Below, piece by piece: positions 10,504 through 20,096 of a stretch of DNA of 64,000 nt. Positions within the stretch are counted from its first letter, which is position 1. Every line of letters begins with the position of its first letter. A model generated the notes under the pieces. The model was not told the origin of the DNA. It was given only the letters and a program-made list of their open reading frames with translations, and did not search any database. Both the position numbers and the translations under genes were made by a program. Source of the DNA: Micromonospora musae (lineage in GTDB: Bacteria; Actinomycetota; Actinomycetes; Mycobacteriales; Micromonosporaceae); contig NZ_RAZT01000006.1 in assembly GCF_003626635.1 (NCBI RefSeq), positions 1 through 64,000 on the forward strand. Direction: 5' to 3'.

Positions 10504-13500
10504 TCACAGGTGGGCCCTCAGATAGGCGCCGGCCGCGACGAGCTGGGCCCGCGCCTGCGCGTCCGGAACGGTGTCGGCGAAGGCCGTGAACCGGTCGAGC
10601 GCGGCCCGGGCCTGGGCCTTCAGCCCGGCCTTGGCCATCGCCTCGGCGACCTTGAGCTGCGTCGTCAGGAGGATCGCGCGAGCCGGCGGGACCGACCCCT
10701 CCTTCCGGTAGCGCTCCAGCAGCGTCCGGGTGTTGGTGAACGTCGCCACCACCTCGAACGACGCCGTCGACTCGACCACGTTGCCGGCCTTGTCGGTGGC
10801 GACCGCGGTCACCCGGTGGGTGCCCGCCGTCGGCGCGACCGCCCCGCTGACCGGCTTGCCGTCCAGCGTCACGACCACCGACGCGACGCCCGACGCCGGG
10901 TCCACCGCCGACGCCGTGATCGGCAACGCCTTGCCCAGCTGGTAGGAGCCGCCATCCTTGATCCCGCCGAACTTCACGGTCGGGTCCGTGGCGTCGACCC
11001 GCAGCGACACGGCCGCCTCCGTCGAGACGTTGCCGGCCTCGTCGACGGACCGGAAGCGCAGTTCGCGGCTGCCGTCTCCGGTCACCGCCACCGGCTCGCG
11101 GTAGTCGGTCCACTCGCCGTCGCCGACCCGGTAGGAGATCCGCACCGGGCCACCGCTGTCGTCGGCCCCGGTGGCGGTCACCGTGATCGGCGAGACATAC
11201 CAGCCGTTGTCGCCGTTCGGCGCCGCCGGGTCGACCGTCACCGACACGGTCGGCGGGGTCAGGTCGACCACCCGGAAGTAGTCGAACGCCACCGTCACCG
11301 GCGACACCTGCTCCGGGCCGAGCGCCATCAGACCGAACGACGTCATCGCGGCGTCGTTGGTCACCGGCTCCCCGAGCGAGGTCCAGTTGACCCCACCGTC
11401 GCTGATCTCGGCCGAGTAGGTGTTCCCGGTCCGCTTCAGCCGCAGGTCGTACCAGCCGCTCTCGGTCGTCTCCGCGACGTCGACGGACCGGTTGCCGCCG
11501 TTGCCGAACTGACCGTTGCGCTCCGACACCAGCTCGGCGCGCAGGTCGGTCGGTGAGCCGTTGGGGTTCGTGGCCACCACGTCGAACTTCACGTAGTTGT
11601 TGTCGTCGGCGTACACCAGGAACCCGGCCAGCTGCCAGCGGTGCAGCATCGTCGGTGTCAGCCGGGTCTGGATCGTCCAGTCCCCGTCCGGCAGGTCCTG
11701 GAGGATGAAGTTGCGCGGGGACGCGGGGTTGTCGCCGTTGATGTCGCCCGGTTGCGTCTCGATGCGCAGCTGCCCGCCGTTCATCGCGACCTTCGACGAG
11801 TCGTAGCGCACCACCGAGTCCCACCGGCAGCCGTCGAGCGTGTCGCCGGTGAACTCGTCGCTCGGCGCGCGCTCACCGCCGTCGGTCGGGTCGCAGCCCG
11901 GTCCCGGATCGGGATCGGGGTCCGGCCCGGGGTGGATGGCCTCGTTCACCAGGTTGAACCCGGAGAACTCCACCTCGCTCGTGGCCGACGTGCTGTGCGC
12001 GGTCACCGCGAGGCCGATGTCCTGCGGGGTCGCCGCGCCGGTGAGCGTCACCGGATCGCCGACCCGGGTGAAGGTCACGCCGTCCTTGCTCCAGTACCCG
12101 TAGTACTGGTTGCCGTCGCGCACGACCCGCACCCACGACGGGTAGCTGGTCGTGCTGGCGCCGGTGCTGGCGTCGAGCTGCCCGTTGCCGTCGGTGTCGC
12201 GCAGCCACTCGAATCCGAGGCCGGCCCGCAGCGTCATCGCCGCGTACCCGGCCGACACGCCGGGTTGGGTGATGTCGTTGCGGACGATGATTCCGGCCTT
12301 GGCGGACGAGTTGGAGTTGCCCTGCCGCTCGATCTTCACCGTGGCGGTCCACTCGTTGCCGGCGGCGGCCGGAAGGTACACCGAGCCGTACTGGTCGGTG
12401 CCCTGCCACATGTTCGCGCCGCCGGAGTTGATCACCCAGGTGTCGGTGTCCGGCCGGTCGAACGTGGCGTTGGTGTTGGTGAAGCTCTGCCAGTCGCCGT
12501 AGAGGTCACCGACCTCCACCTCGACGATGCGGGAGGTGGTGCTGGTGCCCTTGTCGTTGGTGGCGACGGCGGTCAGCTGGTAGCGCTGCTGGGTCGTGGC
12601 GTTCCACGTCACCGCGTACGGGGCCGTGGTGTCGGTGCCGATCGAGGTGTCGCCGGCGAAGAACTCCACCTTGGTGATCGTGTTCTCCGCGTCGCTCGCA
12701 TCGGCGGTGACCTGGATCGGGCCCGGCTGCAGGTCGTCGTCCGGGGTCGGGGCGGTCACCGCGACCTTCGGCTTGCTCGTCGGTGAGACGCCCTTGCCGT
12801 CGGCCTCGATGAAGTTCAGCCGCCGCTCCCCGGCGCCGGGGAAGACCGCGTACAGGGTGAAGGTCTCCCCCGGGTCGGTGACGTCGACCGGTACGTCCAC
12901 GTACCGGCCGGCCGGCGTCGCCGGGACCTGAGCGGTGCCCAGCAGAGCGCCGTCCGGGGCACCGCGGCGCAGCTCGACGGTGCCCGCGCTGGCGGCGCCG
13001 ACCCGCAGGATCAGCCTGTCCACACCGCGCAGGTGCACCGGGTCGTACGACGCCCATCCGCCGTTCTGCCCGGTGATGGCGTTGGCGTGCCCCTCCACGT
13101 CCCGCGCCGGCACCACAGTGACGCCGTGCGAGGCGTCGAAGAACTCCGCCTCCCGCTGCTTCGGGAAGAGCAGGGTGGTGTCCGAGCCGGTGAGCGCGGG
13201 AATGCCGCCCGCGCCGCCGGAGTCGGTGTAGCGGCCGTCCAGGGCGTAGAAGACGTTCATGTCGTCGCTGTGCCCGCCGCCCAGCGACGTGGCCACCGTG
13301 CCGGTCCGCCCGTGCAGCGGGTCGGCCGGGTGGGCGTGCTCGTCGTGGCCGAGCGCCGGTTGGATCACCACGTCGGCGTCGTCGATCTGGGTGTCCTCGG
13401 CGTCGGTGACCGACAGGTTCCAGCTGATCTCGTCACCGAAGTCGAAGAACCCGCCGTTGGGTGGCAGCTCGAAGCGCACCTCGGGCCGCTTGTTGCCGAC

Positions 13501-15921
13501 CGTGATCGGCACGGTGGTGGTGCCGGTCTTACCGTGCGGGTCGGTCACCGTGAGCCGGGCGTCGTAGACGCCGTTGTCGGTGTACGTGTGGGTCGGCGCC
13601 CGGTCGGTCGAGTCGACACTGCCGTTGCCGTCGAAGTCCCACGCGTAGCTGAGCTGCTCGCCCTCCGGGTCGGACGACGGCGCGCCGTCGAACCGCACCT
13701 CGAGGGGCGCGTGCCCGGAGTCGGGTGCGGCGGTGGCCTTCGCCTCCGGCGAGCGCGAGCCGGAGATGTAGTCGACGCGGTACAAGCCCGAGTTCGGGTT
13801 GTCCCGGCCGAAGCCGCCGCCCCAGTCGAGCACGTAGAGAGAGCCCTCCGCGCCGAACTTCGAGTCGATCGGGGCGAGGAACTGCTCCTGCGGCAGGAAC
13901 GGGTTGACCTTCTCCACGTTCCCGTCGCCGTCGGGGATGATCGAGTACATCTTGTTGCGGGACCACTCGTAGAAGAACGGCTTGCCGTCGTAGTAGGCCG
14001 GGAACTTGGTGTCCGACTCCAGGTCCGCGTCGTACTGGTAGAACGGTCCGCCCATCGGCGCGAGGCCGCCGCCCTGCGGAATGACCTCCGGCACCGAGGA
14101 GCGCTTGTAGCCGTACCACATCTTCGCCGGCTTGGCCGCCGGCAGCTGGGTGAGGCCGGTGTTGCGGATCGAGTCGTTCACCGGGTTGGCGCAGTCGAAG
14201 TAGGCGCCGACGGTCACCGGGCTGGTCCGGTAGTCGACGTCCCGGAACGGTTCGTTGTCGCCCATGCAGAGCGGCCAGCCGTAGAAGCCGGGCTCGCTGA
14301 TCAGATTCCACTCGGCGATGCCGGCCGGGCCGCGGTCGGGGTTGTCGTTGCCGTTGTCCGGCGAGTAGTCGGCCATGCCCAGCGCGCCGGTCTTCGGGTC
14401 GATGGAGAACCGGAACGGGTTGCGGAAGCCCATCGCGTAGATCTCCGGGCGGGTCTTGGCGGTGCCCGGCGGGAAGAGGTTCCCCTCCGGGACGGTGTAC
14501 GTGCCGTCCGACTCCGGGTGGATCCGCAGGATCTTGCCGCGTAGGTCGTTCGTGTTGGCCGAGGTGGCCCGCGCGTCGTGGAAGGTGTTGTCGCGTTCCG
14601 ACAGTGGTGCGTAGCCGCCGGACGGCTCGGAGTGCGGGTTCACGTCGTCGCCCACCCCGAGGTACAGGTCTCCGTTCAGGCCAAAGGCCAGCCCACCACC
14701 GGTGTGTCCCGGCTCGTCGGGCAGCCGCCGGGCGGGCACTTCCAGCAGCACCTTCTCGCTGGCCCGGTCGATCTGCGAGCCCTCGCCGACGGTCAGCCGG
14801 GAGAGCCGGTTGACGAAGTTGTCGGGGTTCGTGTCGTCACCGCTGGCCGGGGAGTAGTAGATGTAGAGGTGGCCGTTGGTGGCGAAGGCCGGGTCGAGGG
14901 CGATGCCCAGGAGGCCGTCCTCACCGCCGGAGTAGACCGGGATGCTGATCGCGGTCGACGTGGTCTGGGTGCGCGGGTCGTACACCCGGATCTCGCCGCG
15001 GACCAGCTCGGTGTAGAAGACCCGGCCGTCGGGGGCGACGTCCATCGCGTACGGCGCGCTGGTGTTCTGGTCCAGCGGCACGCGCTCGAACTTGTCCCAC
15101 GTGGTCCCGCCGCAGTCACCCTGGGCCAGGCCGGCCGCCCACTTGACGCCGCCGACCATGTGCTGCACGAGCTGCGGCTCACCGGTGTAGTGGGCGCCGA
15201 AGTGGCCCATGCCGGTCATCCAGGCGCGGCCGCCGTCGTACGGCTTGCACCAGGAGATCGGGTGGTCGTAGCCCATGGCGTTGCCGCCCGGGTCGTACGT
15301 CGTCTCGTCCATGGTGGCGAGCACGTGCGCGTCGCCGCGGACGTTGAGCGCGTAGTTGTACCACTCGTCGGCCCGGTTCCACCGCTGCGGCAGGTGGCTG
15401 GTCGACGGGTGGGCGTGGTCCTCGACGCGGACGGTGCCCGGCAGGCCGGGGCTGCTGCCCGTCGCGGCGTGGCCGGGCATCAGCGAGCCGATCATGTTGT
15501 CCCACCACGCGTAGTTCCCGCGCATGTCGGTCGCGTTGTGGATGGCGACGATGCCGTGGCCGGCCTGCATGTAGCGCTCCATGGCGGCCTTCTCGTCGGC
15601 GGTCCACGGATCGCCGGAGGCCTGGAACATCACCAGGGCGTCGAAGTGGGCGAGGTCCTCGTCGTTGAAGATCGACGAGTCCTCGGTGTGTTCCGAGGTG
15701 ATCCCGGCGTCGGCGAAGGCGGCCTGCAGCACGGGTACGCCCTGCTCGATCGCCTCGGCGTGCCGGTACTGGGTGGTCTTGGTGAAGATCAGCACGTGGG
15801 CGTCGCCGTGTGCGCCCGGGTGTGCGGCTGCTGGCGCCGTGCTGAGCATGGAGATCGCGAGCGCGGCGGCGACCGGCATCGCGAGCAATCGTCCCCACCG
15901 GGGACGCCAGTTCACGTTCAT
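10504..15921 (-). CDS. Giant secreted ThuA / PQQ-type sugar dehydrogenase-like protein
   Basis: An 1805-residue exported protein. Residues 1-33 are a signal peptide. A ThuA domain (about 41-270; glutamine-amidotransferase-like fold implicated in trehalose and keto-sugar use) is followed by a glucose/sorbosone-dehydrogenase beta-propeller (about 285-720), a PKD domain (about 740-825), a CBM-like region, an Ig-like domain (KPKVAVTAP), two concanavalin/DUF1349-like sandwiches, an OmpL47-type repeat and a C-terminal FIMAH-like helical tail (TRTLLERYRKEG). GGAGG nine bases upstream fixes the ATG. It follows the sugar isomerase gene by 93 bases and is probably the last gene of the sugar operon. Expected role: extracellular oxidation or processing of a glycan-derived sugar. 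A shorter paralogue lies at 42543-45842. Confidence 0.88.
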   Translation of the reverse strand: MNVNWRPRWGRLLAMPVAAALAISMLSTAPAAAHPGAHGDAHVLIFTKTTQYRHAEAIEQGVPVLQAAFADAGITSEHTEDSSIFNDEDLAHFDALVMFQASGDPWTADEKAAMERYMQAGHGIVAIHNATDMRGNYAWWDNMIGSLMPGHAATGSSPGLPGTVRVEDHAHPSTSHLPQRWNRADEWYNYALNVRGDAHVLATMDETTYDPGGNAMGYDHPISWCKPYDGGRAWMTGMGHFGAHYTGEPQLVQHMVGGVKWAAGLAQGDCGGTTWDKFERVPLDQNTSAPYAMDVAPDGRVFYTELVRGEIRVYDPRTQTTSTAISIPVYSGGEDGLLGIALDPAFATNGHLYIYYSPASGDDTNPDNFVNRLSRLTVGEGSQIDRASEKVLLEVPARRLPDEPGHTGGGLAFGLNGDLYLGVGDDVNPHSEPSGGYAPLSERDNTFHDARATSANTNDLRGKILRIHPESDGTYTVPEGNLFPPGTAKTRPEIYAMGFRNPFRFSIDPKTGALGMADYSPDNGNDNPDRGPAGIAEWNLISEPGFYGWPLCMGDNEPFRDVDYRTSPVTVGAYFDCANPVNDSIRNTGLTQLPAAKPAKMWYGYKRSSVPEVIPQGGGLAPMGGPFYQYDADLESDTKFPAYYDGKPFFYEWSRNKMYSIIPDGDGNVEKVNPFLPQEQFLAPIDSKFGAEGSLYVLDWGGGFGRDNPNSGLYRVDYISGSRSPEAKATAAPDSGHAPLEVRFDGAPSSDPEGEQLSYAWDFDGNGSVDSTDRAPTHTYTDNGVYDARLTVTDPHGKTGTTTVPITVGNKRPEVRFELPPNGGFFDFGDEISWNLSVTDAEDTQIDDADVVIQPALGHDEHAHPADPLHGRTGTVATSLGGGHSDDMNVFYALDGRYTDSGGAGGIPALTGSDTTLLFPKQREAEFFDASHGVTVVPARDVEGHANAITGQNGGWASYDPVHLRGVDRLILRVGAASAGTVELRRGAPDGALLGTAQVPATPAGRYVDVPVDVTDPGETFTLYAVFPGAGERRLNFIEADGKGVSPTSKPKVAVTAPTPDDDLQPGPIQVTADASDAENTITKVEFFAGDTSIGTDTTAPYAVTWNATTQQRYQLTAVATNDKGTSTTSRIVEVEVGDLYGDWQSFTNTNATFDRPDTDTWVINSGGANMWQGTDQYGSVYLPAAAGNEWTATVKIERQGNSNSSAKAGIIVRNDITQPGVSAGYAAMTLRAGLGFEWLRDTDGNGQLDASTGASTTSYPSWVRVVRDGNQYYGYWSKDGVTFTRVGDPVTLTGAATPQDIGLAVTAHSTSATSEVEFSGFNLVNEAIHPGPDPDPDPGPGCDPTDGGERAPSDEFTGDTLDGCRWDSVVRYDSSKVAMNGGQLRIETQPGDINGDNPASPRNFILQDLPDGDWTIQTRLTPTMLHRWQLAGFLVYADDNNYVKFDVVATNPNGSPTDLRAELVSERNGQFGNGGNRSVDVAETTESGWYDLRLKRTGNTYSAEISDGGVNWTSLGEPVTNDAAMTSFGLMALGPEQVSPVTVAFDYFRVVDLTPPTVSVTVDPAAPNGDNGWYVSPITVTATGADDSGGPVRISYRVGDGEWTDYREPVAVTGDGSRELRFRSVDEAGNVSTEAAVSLRVDATDPTVKFGGIKDGGSYQLGKALPITASAVDPASGVASVVVTLDGKPVSGAVAPTAGTHRVTAVATDKAGNVVESTASFEVVATFTNTRTLLERYRKEGSVPPARAILLTTQLKVAEAMAKAGLKAQARAALDRFTAFADTVPDAQARAQLVAAGAYLRAHL

Positions 15922-16014
15922 GGGGTGGTTCCTCCCTGGGACGTGAGGTTCTGTTGTGGTCGAGACCGTGCGGCGTGCCGGCGCCGCCGGGCTGCTGTGG
16001 AGCCGGTGGTGGGG

Positions 16015-16866
16015 CTAGGGCATCACCGTCCTCAGGAACGTGAGGCCGTCCACGGCGATCGCGTCCTGGCTCGCGGCCAGTGGCCGCCAGATGGAGGCGG
16101 CGGTGGCGATCGTCGCGTTCTCCGCGGTGAACGACTCGATGCAGAGCGGGCCGGGGTAGCCCGCGTCGTCGACCGCGGCGAGGATGGCCGGCCAGTCCAG
16201 GTGGTCGGCGCCGGGCGCGCCCCGGTCGTTACCGCACACCTGGACGTGCGCGACCCGGCCCGTGGCCGCGCGGATCGCCGCCGGGATGTCGGTCTCCTCG
16301 ATGTTCTGGTGGTAGAGGTCGAGCGCGACACCGCAGTGCGGCAGCTCCCCGATCGCTTCGAGGGTCTGGTCGATGGTGTTGAGCAGGCTCGTCTCGTAAC
16401 GGTTGAGGGGCTCGACGGCCACCCGGACACCGGACGCGCCGGCGTGGTCGAGGACGGGAGCGAGGCTCTCCCGCAGCTGCGCGTACGCCGCCGTCCGCTC
16501 GCCGGGTGAGAGCCGCCAGGTGCGCCCGACCGAGGCGTACGCGGGCCCGGCGATCACCGGCGAGCCGACCGTCGCGGCGGCGTCCACCACGTGCCGCAGG
16601 TAGTCCTGGGTGGACCGGATGGTGGCCGGGTCCGTCGCGACGAGTTCCCGGCCGGGTGGCATGACGAGGCAGACGGTGGCGGTGAGACCGTGGTCGGCGA
16701 GCACCCGCGCGGCTCGGCGCGGATCCCAGTCGTCCGGGTTCTCGACCGGGAGTTCGAGCACGTCGAAGCCCCACCCCGCGACCTTGGCCGCGAGGGCGGC
16801 CAAGGTCGCGTCGGTCAACGGTGAGGTCCACACCCACGTGTTGACGCCGAGTGGACGTTCGGTCAC
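16015..16866 (-). CDS. Sugar phosphate isomerase/epimerase (TIM barrel)
   Basis: A 283-residue cytoplasmic protein of the xylose-isomerase-like TIM-barrel family. VEPLNRYE, VALDLYHQNIEE, HVQVCGND and the late CIESF segment supply the Glu/Asp/His metal ligands expected of ketose 3-epimerases and inosose or keto-sugar isomerases. The GTG start overlaps the TGA of the upstream binding-protein gene (GTGA), indicating translational coupling; longer frames run inside that gene. Its place between an ABC importer and a ThuA protein points to isomerising an imported or oxidised sugar. The exact substrate cannot be read. Confidence 0.88.
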   Translation of the reverse strand: MTERPLGVNTWVWTSPLTDATLAALAAKVAGWGFDVLELPVENPDDWDPRRAARVLADHGLTATVCLVMPPGRELVATDPATIRSTQDYLRHVVDAAATVGSPVIAGPAYASVGRTWRLSPGERTAAYAQLRESLAPVLDHAGASGVRVAVEPLNRYETSLLNTIDQTLEAIGELPHCGVALDLYHQNIEETDIPAAIRAATGRVAHVQVCGNDRGAPGADHLDWPAILAAVDDAGYPGPLCIESFTAENATIATAASIWRPLAASQDAIAVDGLTFLRTVMP

Positions 16867-18038
16867 TTCCACGGCCCCGGGTAGCCGGGCATGGTCTCGC
16901 AGCCGCACATCGCGTAGTGCAGTGGCGGCATCTCCTGCTGGACGTACTGCCGGACGTTGTCGCTGGTGATCCGCGGCTGCGGCAGCACCCACTCCTTCGG
17001 CACCTGCTCGCCCTTGAGGATCTTCACCGCGGCGATGACCGGGGTGCGCCACTGGTAGGTGGGGTAGGTCGGGGCGACAGCGTTCAGGCCCTCGTCGACC
17101 CAGAGCCGCAGGAAGTCCTGCTGGTCCTCACCGACGAACGCGGGCACCTCGACGCCGGCGTCCTGGAACGCCTCCACGGCGGCGACGGCGGTCGCGCCGG
17201 CGTCCATCCACACGCCGTTGATCTCACCCTCGCGCTGGATGTAGTCGGCCACGATGCTCTTGGTCTTGGCCGCGTCGCCGTCGGTGAACTCCACACCGAC
17301 GACGTCGAGTTCGCTGCCGGCGAAGATCTCGTTGGCGGCGGCCCACCGCTGCTCGAGCACGTCGACGCCGGGCAGGATGCGCAGGGCGAGGACCTTGCCG
17401 CCCGGCTTGACCTTCTCCTTCAGGAACTCCGCGCCGTTGGCGCCGAAGGCGAAGCCGCCGATGGGGTGGATGAAGGTGACCGGGCAGCTGGTGTTGACGC
17501 CGCGGTCGAAGACGATCACCGGGACTCCGGTCCCGCAGGCCTGCTCGACGGCGGGCGTCAGGGTGGCGGTGGTGTTCGGCGAGATGATGATCGCGGAGCA
17601 GTTCCGGCCGGTCAGCGACTGGATGTCACTGATCTGCTTGTCGTCCTTGGCCTCGGCGTCCAGCACGACGAAGTCGCCGATCTCCGGGTGCAGCTTCACC
17701 TCCTGCTGCATGGTCTTGAAGCCGACCTGCCGCCACGGGTTGTCCACGGCGGCGTTGGAGAAGCAGAGCGTGTACTTCCCGCCGGTCTTGGCGAACTTCG
17801 TGGTGTCCACCATCTCCGGTTCGAGCATCTGCTCCCACGGCTTGCCCTCGGGGCCCTGCGGGGTGGCGTCGCGGAACTTGAGCTGCCGGTCGTACTCGGC
17901 CTGGTCGAAGAACTCCGACTTGCGGGTGTCGGATCCGGACGACCCGCCGCCGGGGTTCGAGTCCTCGGGCAGGTCGCTGGAGCAGCCGGCGAGCGCGAGC
18001 ACGCCCGCCGCGGCCAGCAGGGCCCATCTCTTGGTCAT
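16863..18038 (-). CDS. ABC sugar transporter substrate-binding lipoprotein
   Basis: A 391-residue lipoprotein. The signal ends in the lipobox LAGCSS (Cys19), followed by a Ser/Gly-rich linker and a periplasmic-binding-protein type 1 fold (RbsB/XylF-like; NAAVDNPWRQVG, IIISPNTTATL, VPVIVFDRGV). It captures a sugar for the two permeases and RbsA-type ATPase encoded upstream. AAGGAG precedes the ATG. The region between signal and fold (about 30-85) is longer than in RbsB. Substrate unknown; neighbours suggest a disaccharide, inositol or a keto-sugar. Confidence 0.9.
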   Translation of the reverse strand: MTKRWALLAAAGVLALAGCSSDLPEDSNPGGGSSGSDTRKSEFFDQAEYDRQLKFRDATPQGPEGKPWEQMLEPEMVDTTKFAKTGGKYTLCFSNAAVDNPWRQVGFKTMQQEVKLHPEIGDFVVLDAEAKDDKQISDIQSLTGRNCSAIIISPNTTATLTPAVEQACGTGVPVIVFDRGVNTSCPVTFIHPIGGFAFGANGAEFLKEKVKPGGKVLALRILPGVDVLEQRWAAANEIFAGSELDVVGVEFTDGDAAKTKSIVADYIQREGEINGVWMDAGATAVAAVEAFQDAGVEVPAFVGEDQQDFLRLWVDEGLNAVAPTYPTYQWRTPVIAAVKILKGEQVPKEWVLPQPRITSDNVRQYVQQEMPPLHYAMCGCETMPGYPGPWK

Positions 18039-18069
18039 TATTCGTGTTCTCCTTACCAGTCGAGGGACG

Positions 18070-19074
18070 TCAGGAGGGTGCGGGTTGCACGGTGTTGCAC
18101 TGCTTCGGCCGCAACCGCAGCCGTTGCCGCAGGCCGCCGCCGAGAGAGGCGTAGGCGACGGCGGCGATGATGATCAGGCCCTGCACGGCCGATTCGAGGG
18201 CGCCGCTGACACCGAGCAGGTTCAGCAGCGTGAACAGGGCCTCCAGGGAGAGGGCGCCGGCGGCGGCCGCGACCACCGACCCACGCCCACCGCCGAGGAG
18301 CACGCCGCCCAGCACGACGGCGGTGATCGCCCGGAACTCCAGGCCGCTGCCGACCTGCGCCGAGACGCCGGCGAAACCACCCAGCAGGATCGCGGCGACC
18401 GCGGCGAGCAGCCCGGAGAGGACGAAACCGAGCAGCCGGAGGCGGTCGACCTGACCACCGGACATCCGCACGGCGGCCTCGTTGTCACCGGCCGCGACCA
18501 GCGCCCGGCCGGTGCCGCTGCGCATGAACAGCGCCGCGGCCACCAGGATCGCCAGCAGGATGAGCACCGACCACGGGATCTCGCCGAGCAGCGGGACGTC
18601 CAGCGCGCCGCGTCCGAAGGTCCGGAACCCGGCGGAGAGCGCGCCGCGGGGCGCACCGTCGGTCCAGAGGAACGTCGCGCCGTCGAGGACGAGCAGCATG
18701 CCGAGCGTGACGATGAACGAGGGCACCAGCAGCTTCGTCGTGATCAGCCCGTTGAGCAGGCCGACCAGCACACCGAACCCGAGCACCAGCAGGATCACCG
18801 GGGTAGTCGCCGACTCGTCGCCGTCGATGAGCCGGGCGGCGATCACCACCCCGGCGGTGACCAGGGCGCCGACCGAGAGGTCGAAGCCGCCGGAGACGAT
18901 GACGAAGTACTGCCCGATGGCGAGGATCATCAGCGGCGCGGCCCGCTTGAGCAGCGCCAGGTACCCGGAGGGTTCGTCGTAGGCGGGGCCGACGATCGCG
19001 AGGCCGACGAGGAGCAGGAGCAGGACGACGAGCACCGGTGCGGTGCCCTCGGCGAGGCGGGGCCGCCAGGTCAC
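18070..19074 (-). CDS. ABC sugar transporter permease (RbsC/AraH-like) 2
   Basis: A 334-residue polytopic membrane protein of the BPD_transp_2 family with about 8-10 hydrophobic helices. The family signature VIVSGGFDLSVGA and the cytoplasmic VLGGVLLGGGRGS loop are present. The GTG start overlaps the preceding permease stop as GTGA. It forms a heteromeric channel with the preceding permease and is driven by the tandem ATPase. Confidence 0.92.
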   Translation of the reverse strand: MTWRPRLAEGTAPVLVVLLLLLVGLAIVGPAYDEPSGYLALLKRAAPLMILAIGQYFVIVSGGFDLSVGALVTAGVVIAARLIDGDESATTPVILLVLGFGVLVGLLNGLITTKLLVPSFIVTLGMLLVLDGATFLWTDGAPRGALSAGFRTFGRGALDVPLLGEIPWSVLILLAILVAAALFMRSGTGRALVAAGDNEAAVRMSGGQVDRLRLLGFVLSGLLAAVAAILLGGFAGVSAQVGSGLEFRAITAVVLGGVLLGGGRGSVVAAAAGALSLEALFTLLNLLGVSGALESAVQGLIIIAAVAYASLGGGLRQRLRLRPKQCNTVQPAPS

Positions 19075-20096
19075 GTCAACCTCCCGCGGGTGCGATCGGC
19101 CATCATGCGACGCGCGTAGAGCGCCACCGCGGTCACCAGGACGACACCGCGCACGACGTCCTTGAAGAACGGGTCGACCTCGAGGTCGTCGAAGATCGTG
19201 TCGAGGGTGGCGAGGATGAGGACGCCGCCGATGGTGCCGATGACACCGCCGCGGCCACCGGCGAGCAGCGTTCCGCCGAGCACGACCGCGGCGATGGATT
19301 CCAGGTCGTAGCCGGCGTCGGTGCCGACGTACGGGGCGCCGGAGCCGAGCCGGCTCGCCAGGTAGATCCCGGTGAGGCCCGCGGCGAGCGAGCAGAGCAC
19401 GTGCGCGGTGACGACGACCCGGCGGGTCGGCACTCCGGAGAGCCGGGCCACCTCAAGGTCACCGCCGACGGCGTACATGTGGTAGCCGGGGCGGGTCCGT
19501 GACAGGTACCACCAGGCCAGTGCGGCGACGGCGAGCATGAGCAGCGCCGCGACGGGCAGCGGGCCGATCCGGTCGTAGCCGAGGTGCTGGAAGCCGCGCG
19601 GAACGTCCCCGGCCGGGCCGGTGTAGTTGTTCTCGAGGTAGCCGCGCAGGATCAGCGCCACCCCGAGCGTGGCGATGAACGCGTTGGCTTTGAGGACGGT
19701 GATGACCAGCCCGTTGACGAGGCCGACGGCGGCGGCCACGGCGAGCGCGAGCAGGACGCCGGGGACGATCATGCCGTTCTGCCCGGCCATCGTCTCCGCC
19801 GCGATCAGCGAGGTGAGGCCGATCAGGTAGGCGACGGAGAGGTCGAGCGAGCCGGTGAGGATCACCATCGTCTGCCCGATCGCGACGAGGCCGAGCGCGG
19901 TGGAGCGGGTGAGGATGTTCAGGATGCCGGCCTGGTCGAGCAGGACCTCGCCGCGCAGCCCGACGAGCACGCTGCCGACGACGAGCAGAGTGACGAGCGC
20001 CAGGTAAACGACGACGACCGGGGTGAGCCGTAGGCGTAGCGCGGGTCGGGCAGCCGCGGGTCCGGCCGGGGCGGTGCGCTGCTGCACGGTGCTCAT
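19071..20096 (-). CDS. ABC sugar transporter permease (RbsC/AraH-like) 1
   Basis: A 341-residue polytopic membrane protein. MVILTGSLDLSVAY and VVLGGTLLAGGRGG are the conserved motifs of ribose/xylose-type permeases. The ATG overlaps the ATPase stop codon (ATGA). Pairing of two different permeases is common in autoinducer-2, rhamnose and inositol importers. Confidence 0.92.
   Translation of the reverse strand: MSTVQQRTAPAGPAAARPALRLRLTPVVVVYLALVTLLVVGSVLVGLRGEVLLDQAGILNILTRSTALGLVAIGQTMVILTGSLDLSVAYLIGLTSLIAAETMAGQNGMIVPGVLLALAVAAAVGLVNGLVITVLKANAFIATLGVALILRGYLENNYTGPAGDVPRGFQHLGYDRIGPLPVAALLMLAVAALAWWYLSRTRPGYHMYAVGGDLEVARLSGVPTRRVVVTAHVLCSLAAGLTGIYLASRLGSGAPYVGTDAGYDLESIAAVVLGGTLLAGGRGGVIGTIGGVLILATLDTIFDDLEVDPFFKDVVRGVVLVTAVALYARRMMADRTRGRLT

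Noticed and set aside
10369..16509. Several 380-640-codon plus-strand frames across the ThuA giant
   Set aside because: Shadows of the minus-strand coding frame; no domains, and they run through the gene's own terminator and start region.
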